DNA of 64,000 nucleotides, from NCBI RefSeq assembly GCF_014196125.1, contig NZ_JACIDA010000002.1, forward strand, positions 744,001-808,000, in the 5' to 3' direction. The notes beneath the pieces were generated by a model. The model was not told where the DNA came from. It was given only the letters and a program-made list of their open reading frames with translations, and ran no database searches. The position numbers and the translations under genes are program-made. The stretch is from Brevundimonas mediterranea (GTDB taxonomy: Bacteria; Pseudomonadota; Alphaproteobacteria; Caulobacterales; Caulobacteraceae). Of the stretch, positions 18,215-26,708 are shown in pieces (the stretch's first letter is position 1; every line of letters starts with the position of its first letter).

Positions 18215-18661
18215 TTAATCCCGCATCGTCCGCATCGCCCCCAGCCGCGCGAAGGCCAGGGTCAGGGCCTTGCGTCGCGCCGGCGCCAGCGGACTGACCG
18301 GCGCCGTCCGCACGACAGCCCCGCCGAAGCCGTCGGCCACGATAAGCCCGGGCGCCTCCGGCAGGACGTCCTGCGGAAACTCCGGCGCGACCGCAAAATA
18401 CAGGGCGTCGCAGAACGGCCCGTATTCCTGCCATTTGCGGTCGACGCGATAGTCCTCGACCCCTGATTTGACCTCGCAGATGACGATGTCGCCCTTCGGC
18501 CCGACCGCCATGACGTCGGCCCGTCGCCCATTGGGCAGGCAGACTTCCAGAAGGGGCGCATAGCCCATATCCAGCATCAGCCGCGCCGTCCCCCGCGTGA
18601 CCGACAGGGTGGTTTCCGGTCGGCTGAAGACCAGTTCAAGCGAGACTGCTGTGGCGGCCAT
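18215..18661 (-). CDS. mmcB: MmcB family DNA repair protein
   Basis: A 148-residue protein with the MmcB/PD-(D/E)xK-like layout: RRADVMAVGPKGDIVICEVKSG gives the Asp and Glu-x-Lys of a nuclease-like fold, followed by DYRVDRKWQEYGPFCDALYFAV. In Caulobacter crescentus MmcB is LexA-regulated and supports survival after mitomycin C and UV damage. Here a perfect GTTC-N7-GTTC box lies 12 bp upstream of the ATG, which supports the same control. It converges with the NlpC/P60 gene. The stop is one base from that gene's stop, so the transcripts must overlap. Confidence 0.88.
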   Translation of the reverse strand: MAATAVSLELVFSRPETTLSVTRGTARLMLDMGYAPLLEVCLPNGRRADVMAVGPKGDIVICEVKSGVEDYRVDRKWQEYGPFCDALYFAVAPEFPQDVLPEAPGLIVADGFGGAVVRTAPVSPLAPARRKALTLAFARLGAMRTMRD

Positions 18662-18672
18662 ACCGGATTTAT

Positions 18673-18687
18673 GTTCCGGATACGTTC
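18673..18687. promoter_or_regulatory. LexA/SOS box upstream of mmcB
   Basis: GTTC (18673-18676), seven bases CGGATAC, then GTTC (18684-18687). This is the exact direct-repeat SOS box of alphaproteobacteria (GTTC-N7-GTTC), placed 12-26 bp before the mmcB start codon. Confidence 0.8.
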
Positions 18688-18764
18688 CGGGCGCAAGCGG
18701 GGGATCGTCCGGCGCCCCCGATCGGGCTCAGGATTACGGGCGGGCTTCTGTGGAGGGATGCGCC

Positions 18765-19301
18765 TCAGGCGATCTCCTCGACCTGCCCATCCAGGGACAT
18801 CAGGCCCAGTTCGACCTCAAGGTGTTCGTGGCGCTGCTTGATCGCGTCGCGCAGGGCGTGAAGCTCGTGCGTGTGGATCGCCAGTTCCTTCTCGGGGGTG
18901 TCGACGGCCTCCTCGCCGAGAAACACCTTGTAGGCGCCGCAGTCGCGGTGGTCGATCACCATGACCTTGTGGATGTGGTGGAGGTCGATGGCGACGTCCA
19001 GATGGTTCCAGAAGGTCTCGCCCCAGCTGGGGAATTTGTCGGTCAGAGCGCCCAGCGAGGCGCCGGCCAGGACGACGTGGTCGTATTTGTCATGGAGGCC
19101 GTGGCCCTCCATGTAGGCGATGGTGTCATCGGTCAGGCGATAGTCCATGCAGGTCAGCAGCAGGATTTCGGTGTGGCCCCGCGCCCGGGCGACGCCGGGC
19201 GCCAGGGTGGACAGGAGGCTGACGCCGGCGCCCAGGGCGATCAGGCCAAAGGCGCTCCGGCGTGACAAGGAGGGGGTGTGGTGAACACAGCAGCCGTTCA
19301 T
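18765..19301 (-). CDS. Beta-carbonic-anhydrase-like protein with Tat-type signal
   Basis: A 178-residue protein. SLSRRSAFGLIALGAGVSLLS in the first 35 residues is a twin-arginine signal, with a short Cys/His-rich lead (MNGCCVHHTP). LLTCMDYRL and VIDHRDCGAY match the Cys-x-Asp-x-Arg and His-x2-Cys zinc motifs of beta-carbonic anhydrases. The protein is therefore probably a periplasmic zinc enzyme or zinc-binding relative. The Tat route fits folding around metal before export. GGAG lies seven bases before the ATG at 19301. The usual beta-CA length is about 200 residues, so this is a short member; activity is not certain. Confidence 0.8.
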   Translation of the reverse strand: MNGCCVHHTPSLSRRSAFGLIALGAGVSLLSTLAPGVARARGHTEILLLTCMDYRLTDDTIAYMEGHGLHDKYDHVVLAGASLGALTDKFPSWGETFWNHLDVAIDLHHIHKVMVIDHRDCGAYKVFLGEEAVDTPEKELAIHTHELHALRDAIKQRHEHLEVELGLMSLDGQVEEIA

Positions 19302-19427
19302 TTGATCGCTCCGTGGTTGATGCGACACCACGGGTATCTGTGTTCGATAAGCTTGACTATTAAGTAGTCGTCCGGGCCGGGGCGGCAATGCGGCCTTAAG
19401 GATGAGCGCCTTTTCCGTCCCGGTCCG

Positions 19428-19946
19428 CTAACGTCCGGTGCTGACCACCCGGCTCATGTCCAGGCCCAGGGCGCGAGCACGGGTCATCAGGCGCGTGCGT
19501 TCCGCTGGAGAGGCGTTCTGATCGCGGTGCCAGATCCACCAGTCGGACTTGTTCGGCAGGGCCAGTATGGCCCAGTTGTAGTCTGGGTCGTGGTCCCAGA
19601 CCCAATAGTTCTGACCCGCCAGACCGCCGAAGCTGAGCAAGCCGGGCAGGGTGAAGCGGAATTTGGCGTTGGTCGTGGTGTCGGCGATGCGGGCGTTGGC
19701 GCGCAGCACCTCGTTGCGTCCGTCGGCGCGGCGGGTGCAGGTGACGACGATGCTGTAACGGTCGGGTCGATCTTGGGGCGTGAAGTCGATCTGGGCCCGG
19801 CTGCAGTCCTTCTGGACGTCGTTGTGGCTGCGCTCGATCTCAAACCAGCGGCCGTCGAACCTGTCCAGATCGACGTCGCGGGATTGGGCGAGGGCTGCGA
19901 AGGGCAAGAAGGTGAAAGCGGCGGCGAACAGGCTGGCGCGAAGCAT
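19428..19946 (-). CDS. Lipocalin family protein
   Basis: A 172-residue exported lipocalin. MLRASLFAAAFTFLPFAALAQS is a signal peptide without a lipobox, so the protein is soluble in the periplasm, unlike E. coli Blc, which is a lipoprotein. FDGRWFEIER is the GxW motif at the first strand; NYWVWDHDPDYNWAILALPN and SDWWIWHRD give later strands of the eight-stranded barrel. It probably binds lipids or other hydrophobic molecules of the envelope. I start at 19946 because the upstream extension has no signal-peptide logic. No operon partner is obvious. Confidence 0.85.
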   Translation of the reverse strand: MLRASLFAAAFTFLPFAALAQSRDVDLDRFDGRWFEIERSHNDVQKDCSRAQIDFTPQDRPDRYSIVVTCTRRADGRNEVLRANARIADTTTNAKFRFTLPGLLSFGGLAGQNYWVWDHDPDYNWAILALPNKSDWWIWHRDQNASPAERTRLMTRARALGLDMSRVVSTGR

Positions 19947-20210
19947 CGGATGGCGTCCTCGAGCAGTTTTCAGGACATACGACGCCAAGCGGCGTTTGGT
20001 TGCCTGCGATACGCCCGCGACGCTCGAGGCTCAGAACCGGCCAAGTGTCGCACTTCTGCGACAACGGCGAGGGGCTGATTTTTAGCGTCTCGTGTAACGC
20101 CGGTTTCATTCATGTCGCGTTAGTGATTTTGGCGCGACGCTCCAGTCTACTTCGGACAGTCAGTAGAAAATTAGACCTGACTGTAATTTCCAGAAATATA
20201 GGGGGCTGCT

Positions 20211-21770
20211 GTGTCCGATATAAAAACGCAAATAACGACCTGGAACACCCATGACCGGGAAATCGGTGAGCTTGTTCATGAGCGGGCTGGAAAACATCTG
20301 GAAAAGGCCCTGCTCGGCGCCTACCAGGTGATCGATCCGTCGCTGACCGCCTTGCCGCGTGATGTCTGGGAGAATGAGAAGAAGAAGTTCTCGTTCATCG
20401 CGCGGGGCAATTTTCCTGACGAATATTTTGAACAGCAGGCCGTCATTACGGAGAACATATCCAGCAGCCTGGATTATGCGACCTATCTCAGCAAGACCTA
20501 TGCCGCCTACGCTGCAGGACTCGCGTCTGGACTGATGAAGGAAAAGCGCTGGAATGAGAAGAACTCCGACGAACTGATGCGCAGTTTGATGAGGTCGATC
20601 TTCTCCGACGCCAGTGTCGTCATGTTCAACTATTTCCAGATCTTGACGGCCAAGGCCGATGAGGAGCGCGCCATCGTCGAAGCGGAGCGCAAGTTGGTCG
20701 CCGATGAGCAGAGCGCGGTGGTCTCCGCCCTCGCCGACAGTCTGAAGCGATTGGCCCAGGGCGACCTCACGGCGCGAATCTCTGTCCCCTTCAATGGTCG
20801 CTACCAACAGATCAAGGACGATTTCAACGCCGCCATCGACAGCTTGCGCGAGGCCATGACGGCCATTGCAGCGTCCACAAGCGGATTGCGCGCGGGCTCG
20901 GATGAGATCGCAGCGGCCTCTGACGACCTGTCGCGCCGCACTGAACAGCAGGCCGCCAGCCTGGAGGAAACCGCCGCCGCTCTCGATGAGATCACCGCGA
21001 CGGTGAAGCGCAGCGCCGACGGGGCCAAACAGGCCGCCGCCGCCGCCTCCGACGCCACAGTCGGCGCCGCCAAGTCCGGCGATGAGATGCAGGACGCCGT
21101 CGCAGCCATGGGCGAGATCGAACAGAGCTCCAGACAGATCACCAACATTATCGGCGTGATCGACGAGATCGCCTTCCAGACCAATCTGCTGGCCCTGAAC
21201 GCCGGCGTCGAGGCGGCGCGGGCCGGGGACGCGGGCCGTGGCTTCGCCGTCGTCGCTCAGGAGGTGCGCGCCCTGGCCCAGCGTTCGGCCGAAGCGGCGC
21301 GGGAGATCAAGACCCTGATCGCCAGCAGCACGAGCCAGGTGGAGCGCGGCGTCAAGCTGGTCGGCGACACCGGCAAGGCCCTGACCGGCATTGTGACCAA
21401 GATCGCCGACATCGACACCCTGGTCTCGGAGATCGCTCAATCGTCCCAGGAACAGGCGACAGGCCTCAACGAGGTCAACACCGCCGTCAACCAGATGGAC
21501 CAGGTGACGCAGCAGAACGCCGCCATGGTCGAACAGGCCACCGCCGCAGCGTCCAACCTGAGGTCGGAAGCCAACGAACTGGAGCGGCTGGTGTCGCGCT
21601 TCCAGACCGGCGAACCGGCGCGTGCGGCCGCTCGCCCCGCGCCGACGCCGTCCAGCCGTCCCCTGCCGGGGCGCAGCGCCGCCTCTCAGGGCCGCGACAA
21701 GGTCGTCGCCCTGGTTCGGCCCGGCGGAATCCAGGGCAACGCTGCGCTCAAGGAATGGGAAGAGTTCTGA
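20211..21770 (+). CDS. Soluble methyl-accepting chemotaxis protein with globin-like N-terminus
   Basis: A 519-residue receptor without membrane segments. Residues about 20-150 resemble the globin sensor fold (KKFSFIARGNFPDEYFEQ then ISSSLDYATYLSKTYAAYAAGL), but the usual proximal His position seems to hold Asn82, so heme binding is doubtful. A HAMP-like segment (about 172-222, LKRLAQGDLTARI) leads to a signalling coiled coil with the hairpin tip IDEIAFQTNLLALNAGVEAARAGDAGRGFAVVA split across 380-410. The C-terminus EWEEF has the x-aromatic-x2-aromatic spacing of the CheR-docking pentapeptide NWETF. Start is GTG. It probably joins cytoplasmic or polar arrays and senses an internal signal. Confidence 0.87.
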   Translation: MSDIKTQITTWNTHDREIGELVHERAGKHLEKALLGAYQVIDPSLTALPRDVWENEKKKFSFIARGNFPDEYFEQQAVITENISSSLDYATYLSKTYAAYAAGLASGLMKEKRWNEKNSDELMRSLMRSIFSDASVVMFNYFQILTAKADEERAIVEAERKLVADEQSAVVSALADSLKRLAQGDLTARISVPFNGRYQQIKDDFNAAIDSLREAMTAIAASTSGLRAGSDEIAAASDDLSRRTEQQAASLEETAAALDEITATVKRSADGAKQAAAAASDATVGAAKSGDEMQDAVAAMGEIEQSSRQITNIIGVIDEIAFQTNLLALNAGVEAARAGDAGRGFAVVAQEVRALAQRSAEAAREIKTLIASSTSQVERGVKLVGDTGKALTGIVTKIADIDTLVSEIAQSSQEQATGLNEVNTAVNQMDQVTQQNAAMVEQATAAASNLRSEANELERLVSRFQTGEPARAAARPAPTPSSRPLPGRSAASQGRDKVVALVRPGGIQGNAALKEWEEF

Positions 21771-21773
21771 CGC

Positions 21774-22376
21774 TCAAGGCTCCGGTAAACGTGTCAGGCG
21801 CGCCCGATTGACGGCCCAGTCGGCGCGCGTCTGACCCCACAGGTCGATCACATGATCCTGCATCGGCTCGGGCAACTGGCCGCGTCCGCGATTGACCGAG
21901 CCCAGCCGCGTCGCCACCCGGGCCGAGGCCTGGTTGTCGGGGTCGATACAGTGGATCACATCGTCCCAGCCCAGGACGTCGAAGGCGTAGTCCATGGCGG
22001 CGGCCGCCGCCTCGACCGCATAGCCCTTGCCGGTCGCGTCGCGGTGCAGGCTCCAGCCCACTTCGCGGCCCGGCCAGCCGTAGGGGTGTAGGGGGCCGAT
22101 GCGGCCGAGCCAGAGACCCGTCGATTTCTCCAGGATCGAGAACATGCCCTCGCCGGTCAGGGCCCACATGCCGGCGACCGCGCACAGGGTGCGCCAGACC
22201 TGGGGTGGGGGCTGGACGCCGCCGATGAAACGGGCGGTTTCTTCGTCGGCCATGAACTCGGCCCAGCGCGGGAAATCCTCGATCGCCGGCGGGCGAAGGA
22301 TCAACCGCGCCGTCTCCAGGGTCGGGCCCAGGGTGACGTGGGGCGGAACGGCGTAGGTGGGGTCGGAGACGGTCAC
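21774..22376 (-). CDS. GNAT family N-acetyltransferase (RimJ/RimL type)
   Basis: A 200-residue acetyltransferase. LETARLILRPPAIEDFPRW at residues 20-38 is the usual RimJ/RimL opening, and LHRDATGKGYAVEAAAAAMDYAF contains the acetyl-CoA pyrophosphate loop (Q/R-x2-G-x-G/A type). CIDPDNQASARVATRLG is the C-terminal strand-helix that follows in this class. The acceptor, a protein N-terminus or small amine, is unknown. Its ATG overlaps the stop of thpR (ATGA), so the two form an operon, and it converges on the chemoreceptor gene only 3 bp away. Confidence 0.87.
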   Translation of the reverse strand: MTVSDPTYAVPPHVTLGPTLETARLILRPPAIEDFPRWAEFMADEETARFIGGVQPPPQVWRTLCAVAGMWALTGEGMFSILEKSTGLWLGRIGPLHPYGWPGREVGWSLHRDATGKGYAVEAAAAAMDYAFDVLGWDDVIHCIDPDNQASARVATRLGSVNRGRGQLPEPMQDHVIDLWGQTRADWAVNRARLTRLPEP

Positions 22377-22912
22377 AGCAGATACTCCCGCTCCAGCGCA
22401 TACTGGCTGCCGTCGCCGGTCAGGACGCTGGAATAGAGACCGAACCGGTCGATGCGGATGGGCGGCGAACGCAGCAGATTGTGGCCCGCCATCCAGGCGC
22501 CGATCCGGTCCGGGTTCGTCTGGGGCTTCAGATAGGCCAGGGTGACGTGGGGGCGGTAGTCGCGGGACTCCAGCGTCAGGCCGGCGCGTTCGGCGGCCTT
22601 CTTGCAGCGGCCGGCGAGGACGGTCAGCCGTTCGTTGGGCGTCTCGACCCCGGCCCAGAGGGTGTGGCTGCGGTGGTCGTCGCCGAAGGCGCCGACGCCC
22701 TTCAGCACGATCTCGAACGGGCCGCCGGCGACGCGGGCCAACTCGGAGGCCAGATCGTCGGCCCTGCGCTCGTCCGTCTCGCCATAGAAGGCCAGGGTGA
22801 CGTGCAGGGCGTCCAGCGGCCGCCAGCGCGCGCCCGGAAGGCCCGACTGGCGGCGCTTCAGCGTCTCCTCGACGTCCGGCGGCAGGGTCAGGGCGGTGAA
22901 CAGGCGCAACAT
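22373..22912 (-). CDS. thpR: RNA 2',3'-cyclic phosphodiesterase
   Basis: A 179-residue 2H phosphoesterase, formerly called 2'-5' RNA ligase. The two signature histidine motifs are HVTLAFYGE (near 42) and HVTLAYLKPQ (near 125). MLRLFTALTLPPDV is the family start, so the upstream open frame to 23059 is ignored. It opens cyclic phosphates on RNA ends; its physiological RNA is not known. It overlaps the acetyltransferase gene by four bases. Confidence 0.9.
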   Translation of the reverse strand: MLRLFTALTLPPDVEETLKRRQSGLPGARWRPLDALHVTLAFYGETDERRADDLASELARVAGGPFEIVLKGVGAFGDDHRSHTLWAGVETPNERLTVLAGRCKKAAERAGLTLESRDYRPHVTLAYLKPQTNPDRIGAWMAGHNLLRSPPIRIDRFGLYSSVLTGDGSQYALEREYLL

Positions 22913-23042
22913 GCGACTGAAGGTAGCGGCAGGAACCGCACCCTCCAAGTCCGGTTTTCCTTGCAGTGGAGCCTGTGGCTCACGATATTCGAGACCTGTG
23001 ACCGGAGAAGTCTCTCCGGCCAATCGGAGAAAGTTCGTCGCC

Positions 23043-23792
23043 ATGAGCGATTTCAACAACGGCTACGCCCGCCCCCTGCCGCAGACGGCCGACATGTCGG
23101 TGGACGCCGGCCTGCGCGGCTTCATGCTGGGCGTCTACAACAAGCTGGCCCTGGGCCTCGTGGTCGCGGCCGCCTTGGCCTATACGACCGGCAATGTGCC
23201 GGCGGTGCAGCAACTGCTGTTCGGCGTGACGCCGGACGGACGCGTGGGTCTGACGATGCTGGGCATGATCGTCCAGTTCTCGCCCCTGGTGCTGCTGTTC
23301 GGCTCGATGTTCTTCATGAAGAACCCGACGGCCAAGGGCGTGAACCTGCTGTACTGGGCCGTGGTCGCGACCATCGGCGCGGGCCTGGGCGTGCTGTTCC
23401 TGCGTTATACCGGCGGTTCGCTGGCTTCGACCTTCCTGGTCACAGCGGCGGCCTTCGGCGGTCTGAGCCTGGTGGGCTACACCACCAAGAAGGACCTGAC
23501 CGCCATGGGGACCTTCCTCATCTTCGGCGTTATCGGTCTGATCGTGGCCATGATCGTGAACATGTTCCTGCAGTCGACCATGATGTATTTCATCATCAGC
23601 GGCCTAGGCGTGCTGATCTTCGCGGGTCTGATCGCCTATGACACCCAGCGTCTGAAGATGACCTACTACGCCCTGGGCGGCGACCAGAACGCCATGGGCG
23701 TGGCCACGGGCTTCGGCGCCCTGAGCCTGTTCATCAACTTCGTGAACCTGTTCCAATTCCTGCTGGCCTTCATGGGCGGCAACCGGAACTAA
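23043..23792 (+). CDS. Bax inhibitor-1/YccA family membrane protein
   Basis: A 249-residue integral membrane protein with seven hydrophobic segments from about residue 30 on. Family marks include LGLVVAAALAY, the FMKNPTAKGVNLLYWAVVATIGAGL region, and GLIAYDTQRLK with the conserved Asp near the last helices. Relatives act as pH-sensitive calcium leak channels and interact with FtsH. The N-terminal 25 residues are soluble (NNGYARPLPQTADMSVDAG). The long upstream open frame overlaps thpR antisense and is not used. A strong terminator follows, so it is monocistronic. Confidence 0.92.
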   Translation: MSDFNNGYARPLPQTADMSVDAGLRGFMLGVYNKLALGLVVAAALAYTTGNVPAVQQLLFGVTPDGRVGLTMLGMIVQFSPLVLLFGSMFFMKNPTAKGVNLLYWAVVATIGAGLGVLFLRYTGGSLASTFLVTAAAFGGLSLVGYTTKKDLTAMGTFLIFGVIGLIVAMIVNMFLQSTMMYFIISGLGVLIFAGLIAYDTQRLKMTYYALGGDQNAMGVATGFGALSLFINFVNLFQFLLAFMGGNRN

Positions 23793-23815
23793 GACCTGTC
23801 GCAAGACGGATGCGG

Positions 23816-23845
23816 AAAGGGCCCCTCGCGGGGCCCTTTCTTTTT
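23816..23845 (+). terminator. Rho-independent terminator after the BI-1 gene
   Basis: AAAGGGCCCC (23816-23825), loop TCGC, perfect complement GGGGCCCTTT (23830-23839), then CTTTTT. Confidence 0.92.
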
Positions 23846-23889
23846 GCGGCATAGTGTTTAGGCCTTGGCTCGACCAAATGGGGTGAGCG

Positions 23890-24531
23890 ATGTTGAAACG
23901 CGGACGGAGCTTGGTAGGGCTTGTCGCAAGCTTGCTCATTACGTCGCCGCTCGGTGGTTGCTTGACCATGGCCGCCTATCAAAGGCTACACGAGGAGCAG
24001 GCGGCAGATCGATTTCGCCAGCCTGGAGCCACCGAACTCACATGGTTCCAGGCGCAGGGCTTCCCGCTGTCCGGCATGCTGCAGATGACCGCACGTCTCA
24101 CACGCCCTCTGCCGACCGGCATGGGCTTTGGGCCCAAGGAGACGCTGACGTGCGAAGGCAAGGCGATCCGGCTTATTCCGGACACGCCCCGAAATCGATG
24201 GCTCATCGCGAACAGGATGTGGTGGTCCCTCAAGGAGGAAGGCGTCTGGCGCGACGGATCCCCGACTGAGTGGCGGTGGCCCGAGCTGACGAGTTTGATC
24301 CGAGAAGCGACCTGCGGCGCTGGAGGCGCGTTTCGGTTCGAGGGCGTACCGGACGGCGGTTACTTAGTGATGGCCCAGATTTCGCCCCCGGCCTACGCGG
24401 TCGACGATTTTGGCGAAGAGTTTGATATTGTTCTGAAACCGGTCAGAGTATCCGGCGGACAATCAAGGGCTCCGCAGGACATTCGTTTGAGCGACGACGA
24501 TTGGCTTTCCCCTGTCGTGCGCCAGAGGTGA
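23890..24531 (+). CDS. Predicted lipoprotein of unknown function
   Basis: A 213-residue protein I do not recognise. The start MLKRGRSLVGLVASLLITSPLGGC is a lipoprotein signal, with the lipobox LGGC placing the modified Cys at about 24. The mature part is mixed alpha/beta, with a TLTCEGK region and a second Cys in TCGAGGAFRFEGVPDGGYLV, which looks like one strand of a carboxypeptidase-regulatory or transthyretin-like repeat. Membrane anchoring in the periplasm or outer membrane is expected. It sits alone behind the BI-1 terminator and converges with the DUF2794 gene 6 bp away. Confidence 0.65.
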   Translation: MLKRGRSLVGLVASLLITSPLGGCLTMAAYQRLHEEQAADRFRQPGATELTWFQAQGFPLSGMLQMTARLTRPLPTGMGFGPKETLTCEGKAIRLIPDTPRNRWLIANRMWWSLKEEGVWRDGSPTEWRWPELTSLIREATCGAGGAFRFEGVPDGGYLVMAQISPPAYAVDDFGEEFDIVLKPVRVSGGQSRAPQDIRLSDDDWLSPVVRQR

Positions 24532-24537
24532 ACAGAT

Positions 24538-24873
24538 TCACTCGATTACCTGGAACCGTCGCCCATCAAACACCCGCAGGACCTGGGCCAGGTCTCGGCC
24601 GCGTTTCAGGATCTGGCCGCCTTCGCCGATGACGGCCCACTGGCCCTGGCGGCTCTGCAGGGCCGGGCGTTTTTCGATGCGGTAGAGGGGGGCGTCGCCG
24701 GAGCGGCGGAAGACGGCGAACTCGGCGAAGTCCTTGTGGCCGACGATGGCGTAGTCGCGCCATTCCCCCTGGGCGACCATACGGCCGTAGACCCGCAGGA
24801 TCGGGTCCAACTCGCGGCGGTCGAAGAAGACGGGACCGGCGGAGGCCGCCGCGTCTTGAGGGGTGATGCTCAT
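24538..24873 (-). CDS. DUF2794 domain-containing protein
   Basis: A 111-residue protein with the DUF2794 signature: PVFFDRRELDPILRVYGRMV, EWRDYAI, FRRSGDAPLYRIEKRP and ILKRGRDLAQVLRVFDGR. The family is small, cytosolic and almost confined to alphaproteobacteria. No function is established. No signal peptide or metal motif is visible. The start ATG is unambiguous by family alignment. Confidence 0.85.
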   Translation of the reverse strand: MSITPQDAAASAGPVFFDRRELDPILRVYGRMVAQGEWRDYAIVGHKDFAEFAVFRRSGDAPLYRIEKRPALQSRQGQWAVIGEGGQILKRGRDLAQVLRVFDGRRFQVIE

Positions 24874-25211
24874 GGTTTGAACTTAGGCCACAGGGGCGCC
24901 GACGCCAGAGGCGACGCAGAAAAGACGGGCGACACCAAATGGCCTCGTTTCCGTCCTTCGCCCGCCTGCTTGGGCGGCGAAACACCAATCATCGGCTCGT
25001 CGGAGTTCGGAAGCGTCCGGATCCTGAACAGCCCCCCCAGCCCCCTGGATGTTTCCACAAAGGGCTCCGGCGGCCGATGCTTCCTCCAAGCGAGCGCCCG
25101 CCTTGCCGATCCCCTCCCCCTCCCAGGCAAGGCGGGTGTTTCTTTCTGGAGCCAGGCTCGGGTCGGATGCGCCACGGTCGGCGCCCGACCCGAAGCCTTT
25201 AGGCCGCGCCC
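24874..25211. other. 338-bp gap holding two large inverted repeats
   Basis: No gene is visible. CCCGCCTTGCC (25097-25107) pairs with GGCAAGGCGGG (25126-25136), followed by TGTTTCTTT on the plus strand, so it looks like a plus-strand terminator although no plus-strand gene runs into it. A second hairpin pairs TCGGGTCGG (25158-25166) with CCGACCCGA (25185-25193) just beyond the stop of the HtrA-type gene and may slow or end its transcript. A run of seven C lies near 25036. Confidence 0.55.
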
Positions 25212-26555
25212 TCAGGCGGTAAGAGGGATTTCCAGGTTCACCGTCACCGTATCGCCATTGCGGCGCGTCTCGACTGCGGTCGCGCCCGCCGATCCGCGCA
25301 GGGCCTCGGCCGCCGCGCGGGCGTCTGCGACCGGGGCGCCCCCGACTGAAGTGATGATGTCGCCGGCGATCAGTTCGCCCTGGGCCGCCGCCGAGCCGCC
25401 CTCGACAGCGACGACCTGAACCTCGCCATCGAGGTCGCGCAAGGTGGCGCCGTAAGCCAGCACCCGGTCCGCGCCGATATGGACCGCGCCCTCGACGGGG
25501 GTCGCAACCGTCAGGGCGGTCGTGGCCTCGTGCCCGGCGCGCAGATAGACCACGTTCAGGCTTGAGCCCGGCGCGGCGACGCCGACCGTGGCGTTGACCG
25601 ACCCGGCGTTGGCCACCGGACGGCCCTGGATACGGGTGATGACGTCGTCGTCGCGCAGGCCCGCCCGCTCGGCGGGCGAGCCGGGCGCCACGTCGGCGAC
25701 CACGGCCCCGCGCACGATGCCCAGCCGCATCTCGCGGGCGCGTTCGGCGGTCAGGGAGGCGAAGATGGCCCCGGTCTCGCCGCGCTTGACCTCGCCGTGC
25801 GCGCGCAGCTGGTCGGCGACATACAGCATGATCCGCGTCGGCACGGCGAAGGCGATGCCGTCGTTGCCCCCGCCCATGCCGCCGGACAGGATGGAGGTGT
25901 TGATGCCGATCAGCCGGCCCCGGCTGTCCAGCAGCGGCCCGCCCGAATTGCCCGAGTTCACAGCCGCGTCGGTCTGGATATAGTCCTCGACCGCGTCGCC
26001 CAGGCCCGAGCGGTTCAGGCCCGAGATGACCCCCATTGTCAGGGTCTGGTCCAGGCCCAGCGGATAGCCGACCGCAAAGGCCAGGTCGCCCGTCCGAAGC
26101 GTGTCGGAATCGACCGTCTGCACCTGTTTCAAGTTCAGCGGCCGGCCGTCGGGCACGATCTTCAGCACGGCGATGTCGGTGGCCTTGTCCGCCCCGACCA
26201 GCACGGCGTCGAACAGCCGGCCGTCGGTCAGGTCGACGGTGAATTTCCGCCCGTTCTCGACGACGTGGTTGTTGGTGATCAATATGCCCTGGGCCGCATC
26301 GACGATGACGCCCGAGCCCGAGGCGTAGGGTTTGGGATCCTCGGCGTCCGAGCTGGGGCCGCGCGACTGGCCCAGGGTCGTCACCTGGACCACGGCGGGC
26401 AGGGAGCCTTCCAGACCGGGGGCGAAGCTGAACACCCCGCGCCGTGCGTCATAGGGAAGATAGCTGGGGCCAGACTGCGCAAGGGCCGGGCCGGCGAGGG
26501 TCAGCAGGGCGGCCGCGACAGCCATGGAGGAAACGGCCTTGGAGCGAAGCGTCAT
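25212..26555 (-). CDS. HtrA/DegP-type periplasmic serine protease
   Basis: A 447-residue trypsin-like protease-chaperone. The signal peptide ends AGPALAQS near 27. The catalytic triad is readable: His97 (ITNNHVVE), Asp127 (KATDIAVLK) and Ser204 (SGNSGGPLLD). Two PDZ domains follow: about 265-350 (RGAVVADVAPGSPAERAGLRDDDVI) and about 360-440 (VVAVEGGSAAAQGELIAGDIITSVGG). It should degrade or refold damaged envelope proteins. The protease domain is preceded by a short insert with PSSDAEDPKP. It is monocistronic; a hairpin lies beyond the stop. Confidence 0.93.
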   Translation of the reverse strand: MTLRSKAVSSMAVAAALLTLAGPALAQSGPSYLPYDARRGVFSFAPGLEGSLPAVVQVTTLGQSRGPSSDAEDPKPYASGSGVIVDAAQGILITNNHVVENGRKFTVDLTDGRLFDAVLVGADKATDIAVLKIVPDGRPLNLKQVQTVDSDTLRTGDLAFAVGYPLGLDQTLTMGVISGLNRSGLGDAVEDYIQTDAAVNSGNSGGPLLDSRGRLIGINTSILSGGMGGGNDGIAFAVPTRIMLYVADQLRAHGEVKRGETGAIFASLTAERAREMRLGIVRGAVVADVAPGSPAERAGLRDDDVITRIQGRPVANAGSVNATVGVAAPGSSLNVVYLRAGHEATTALTVATPVEGAVHIGADRVLAYGATLRDLDGEVQVVAVEGGSAAAQGELIAGDIITSVGGAPVADARAAAEALRGSAGATAVETRRNGDTVTVNLEIPLTA

Positions 26556-26708
26556 CGAGATTCCCTTGATCGAGCCGCGACTCTAGCCGGAGTTCTCGCG
26601 CATGACGATGGGCTGGGCGGCGGCTTGTGTCGGTGTTTGCAAAACAGGGCTTGCGTCAGGCCCGCTCCCACGTGACCATCGACGTCCGCGAACCGCCGGA
26701 GCCGCCGC

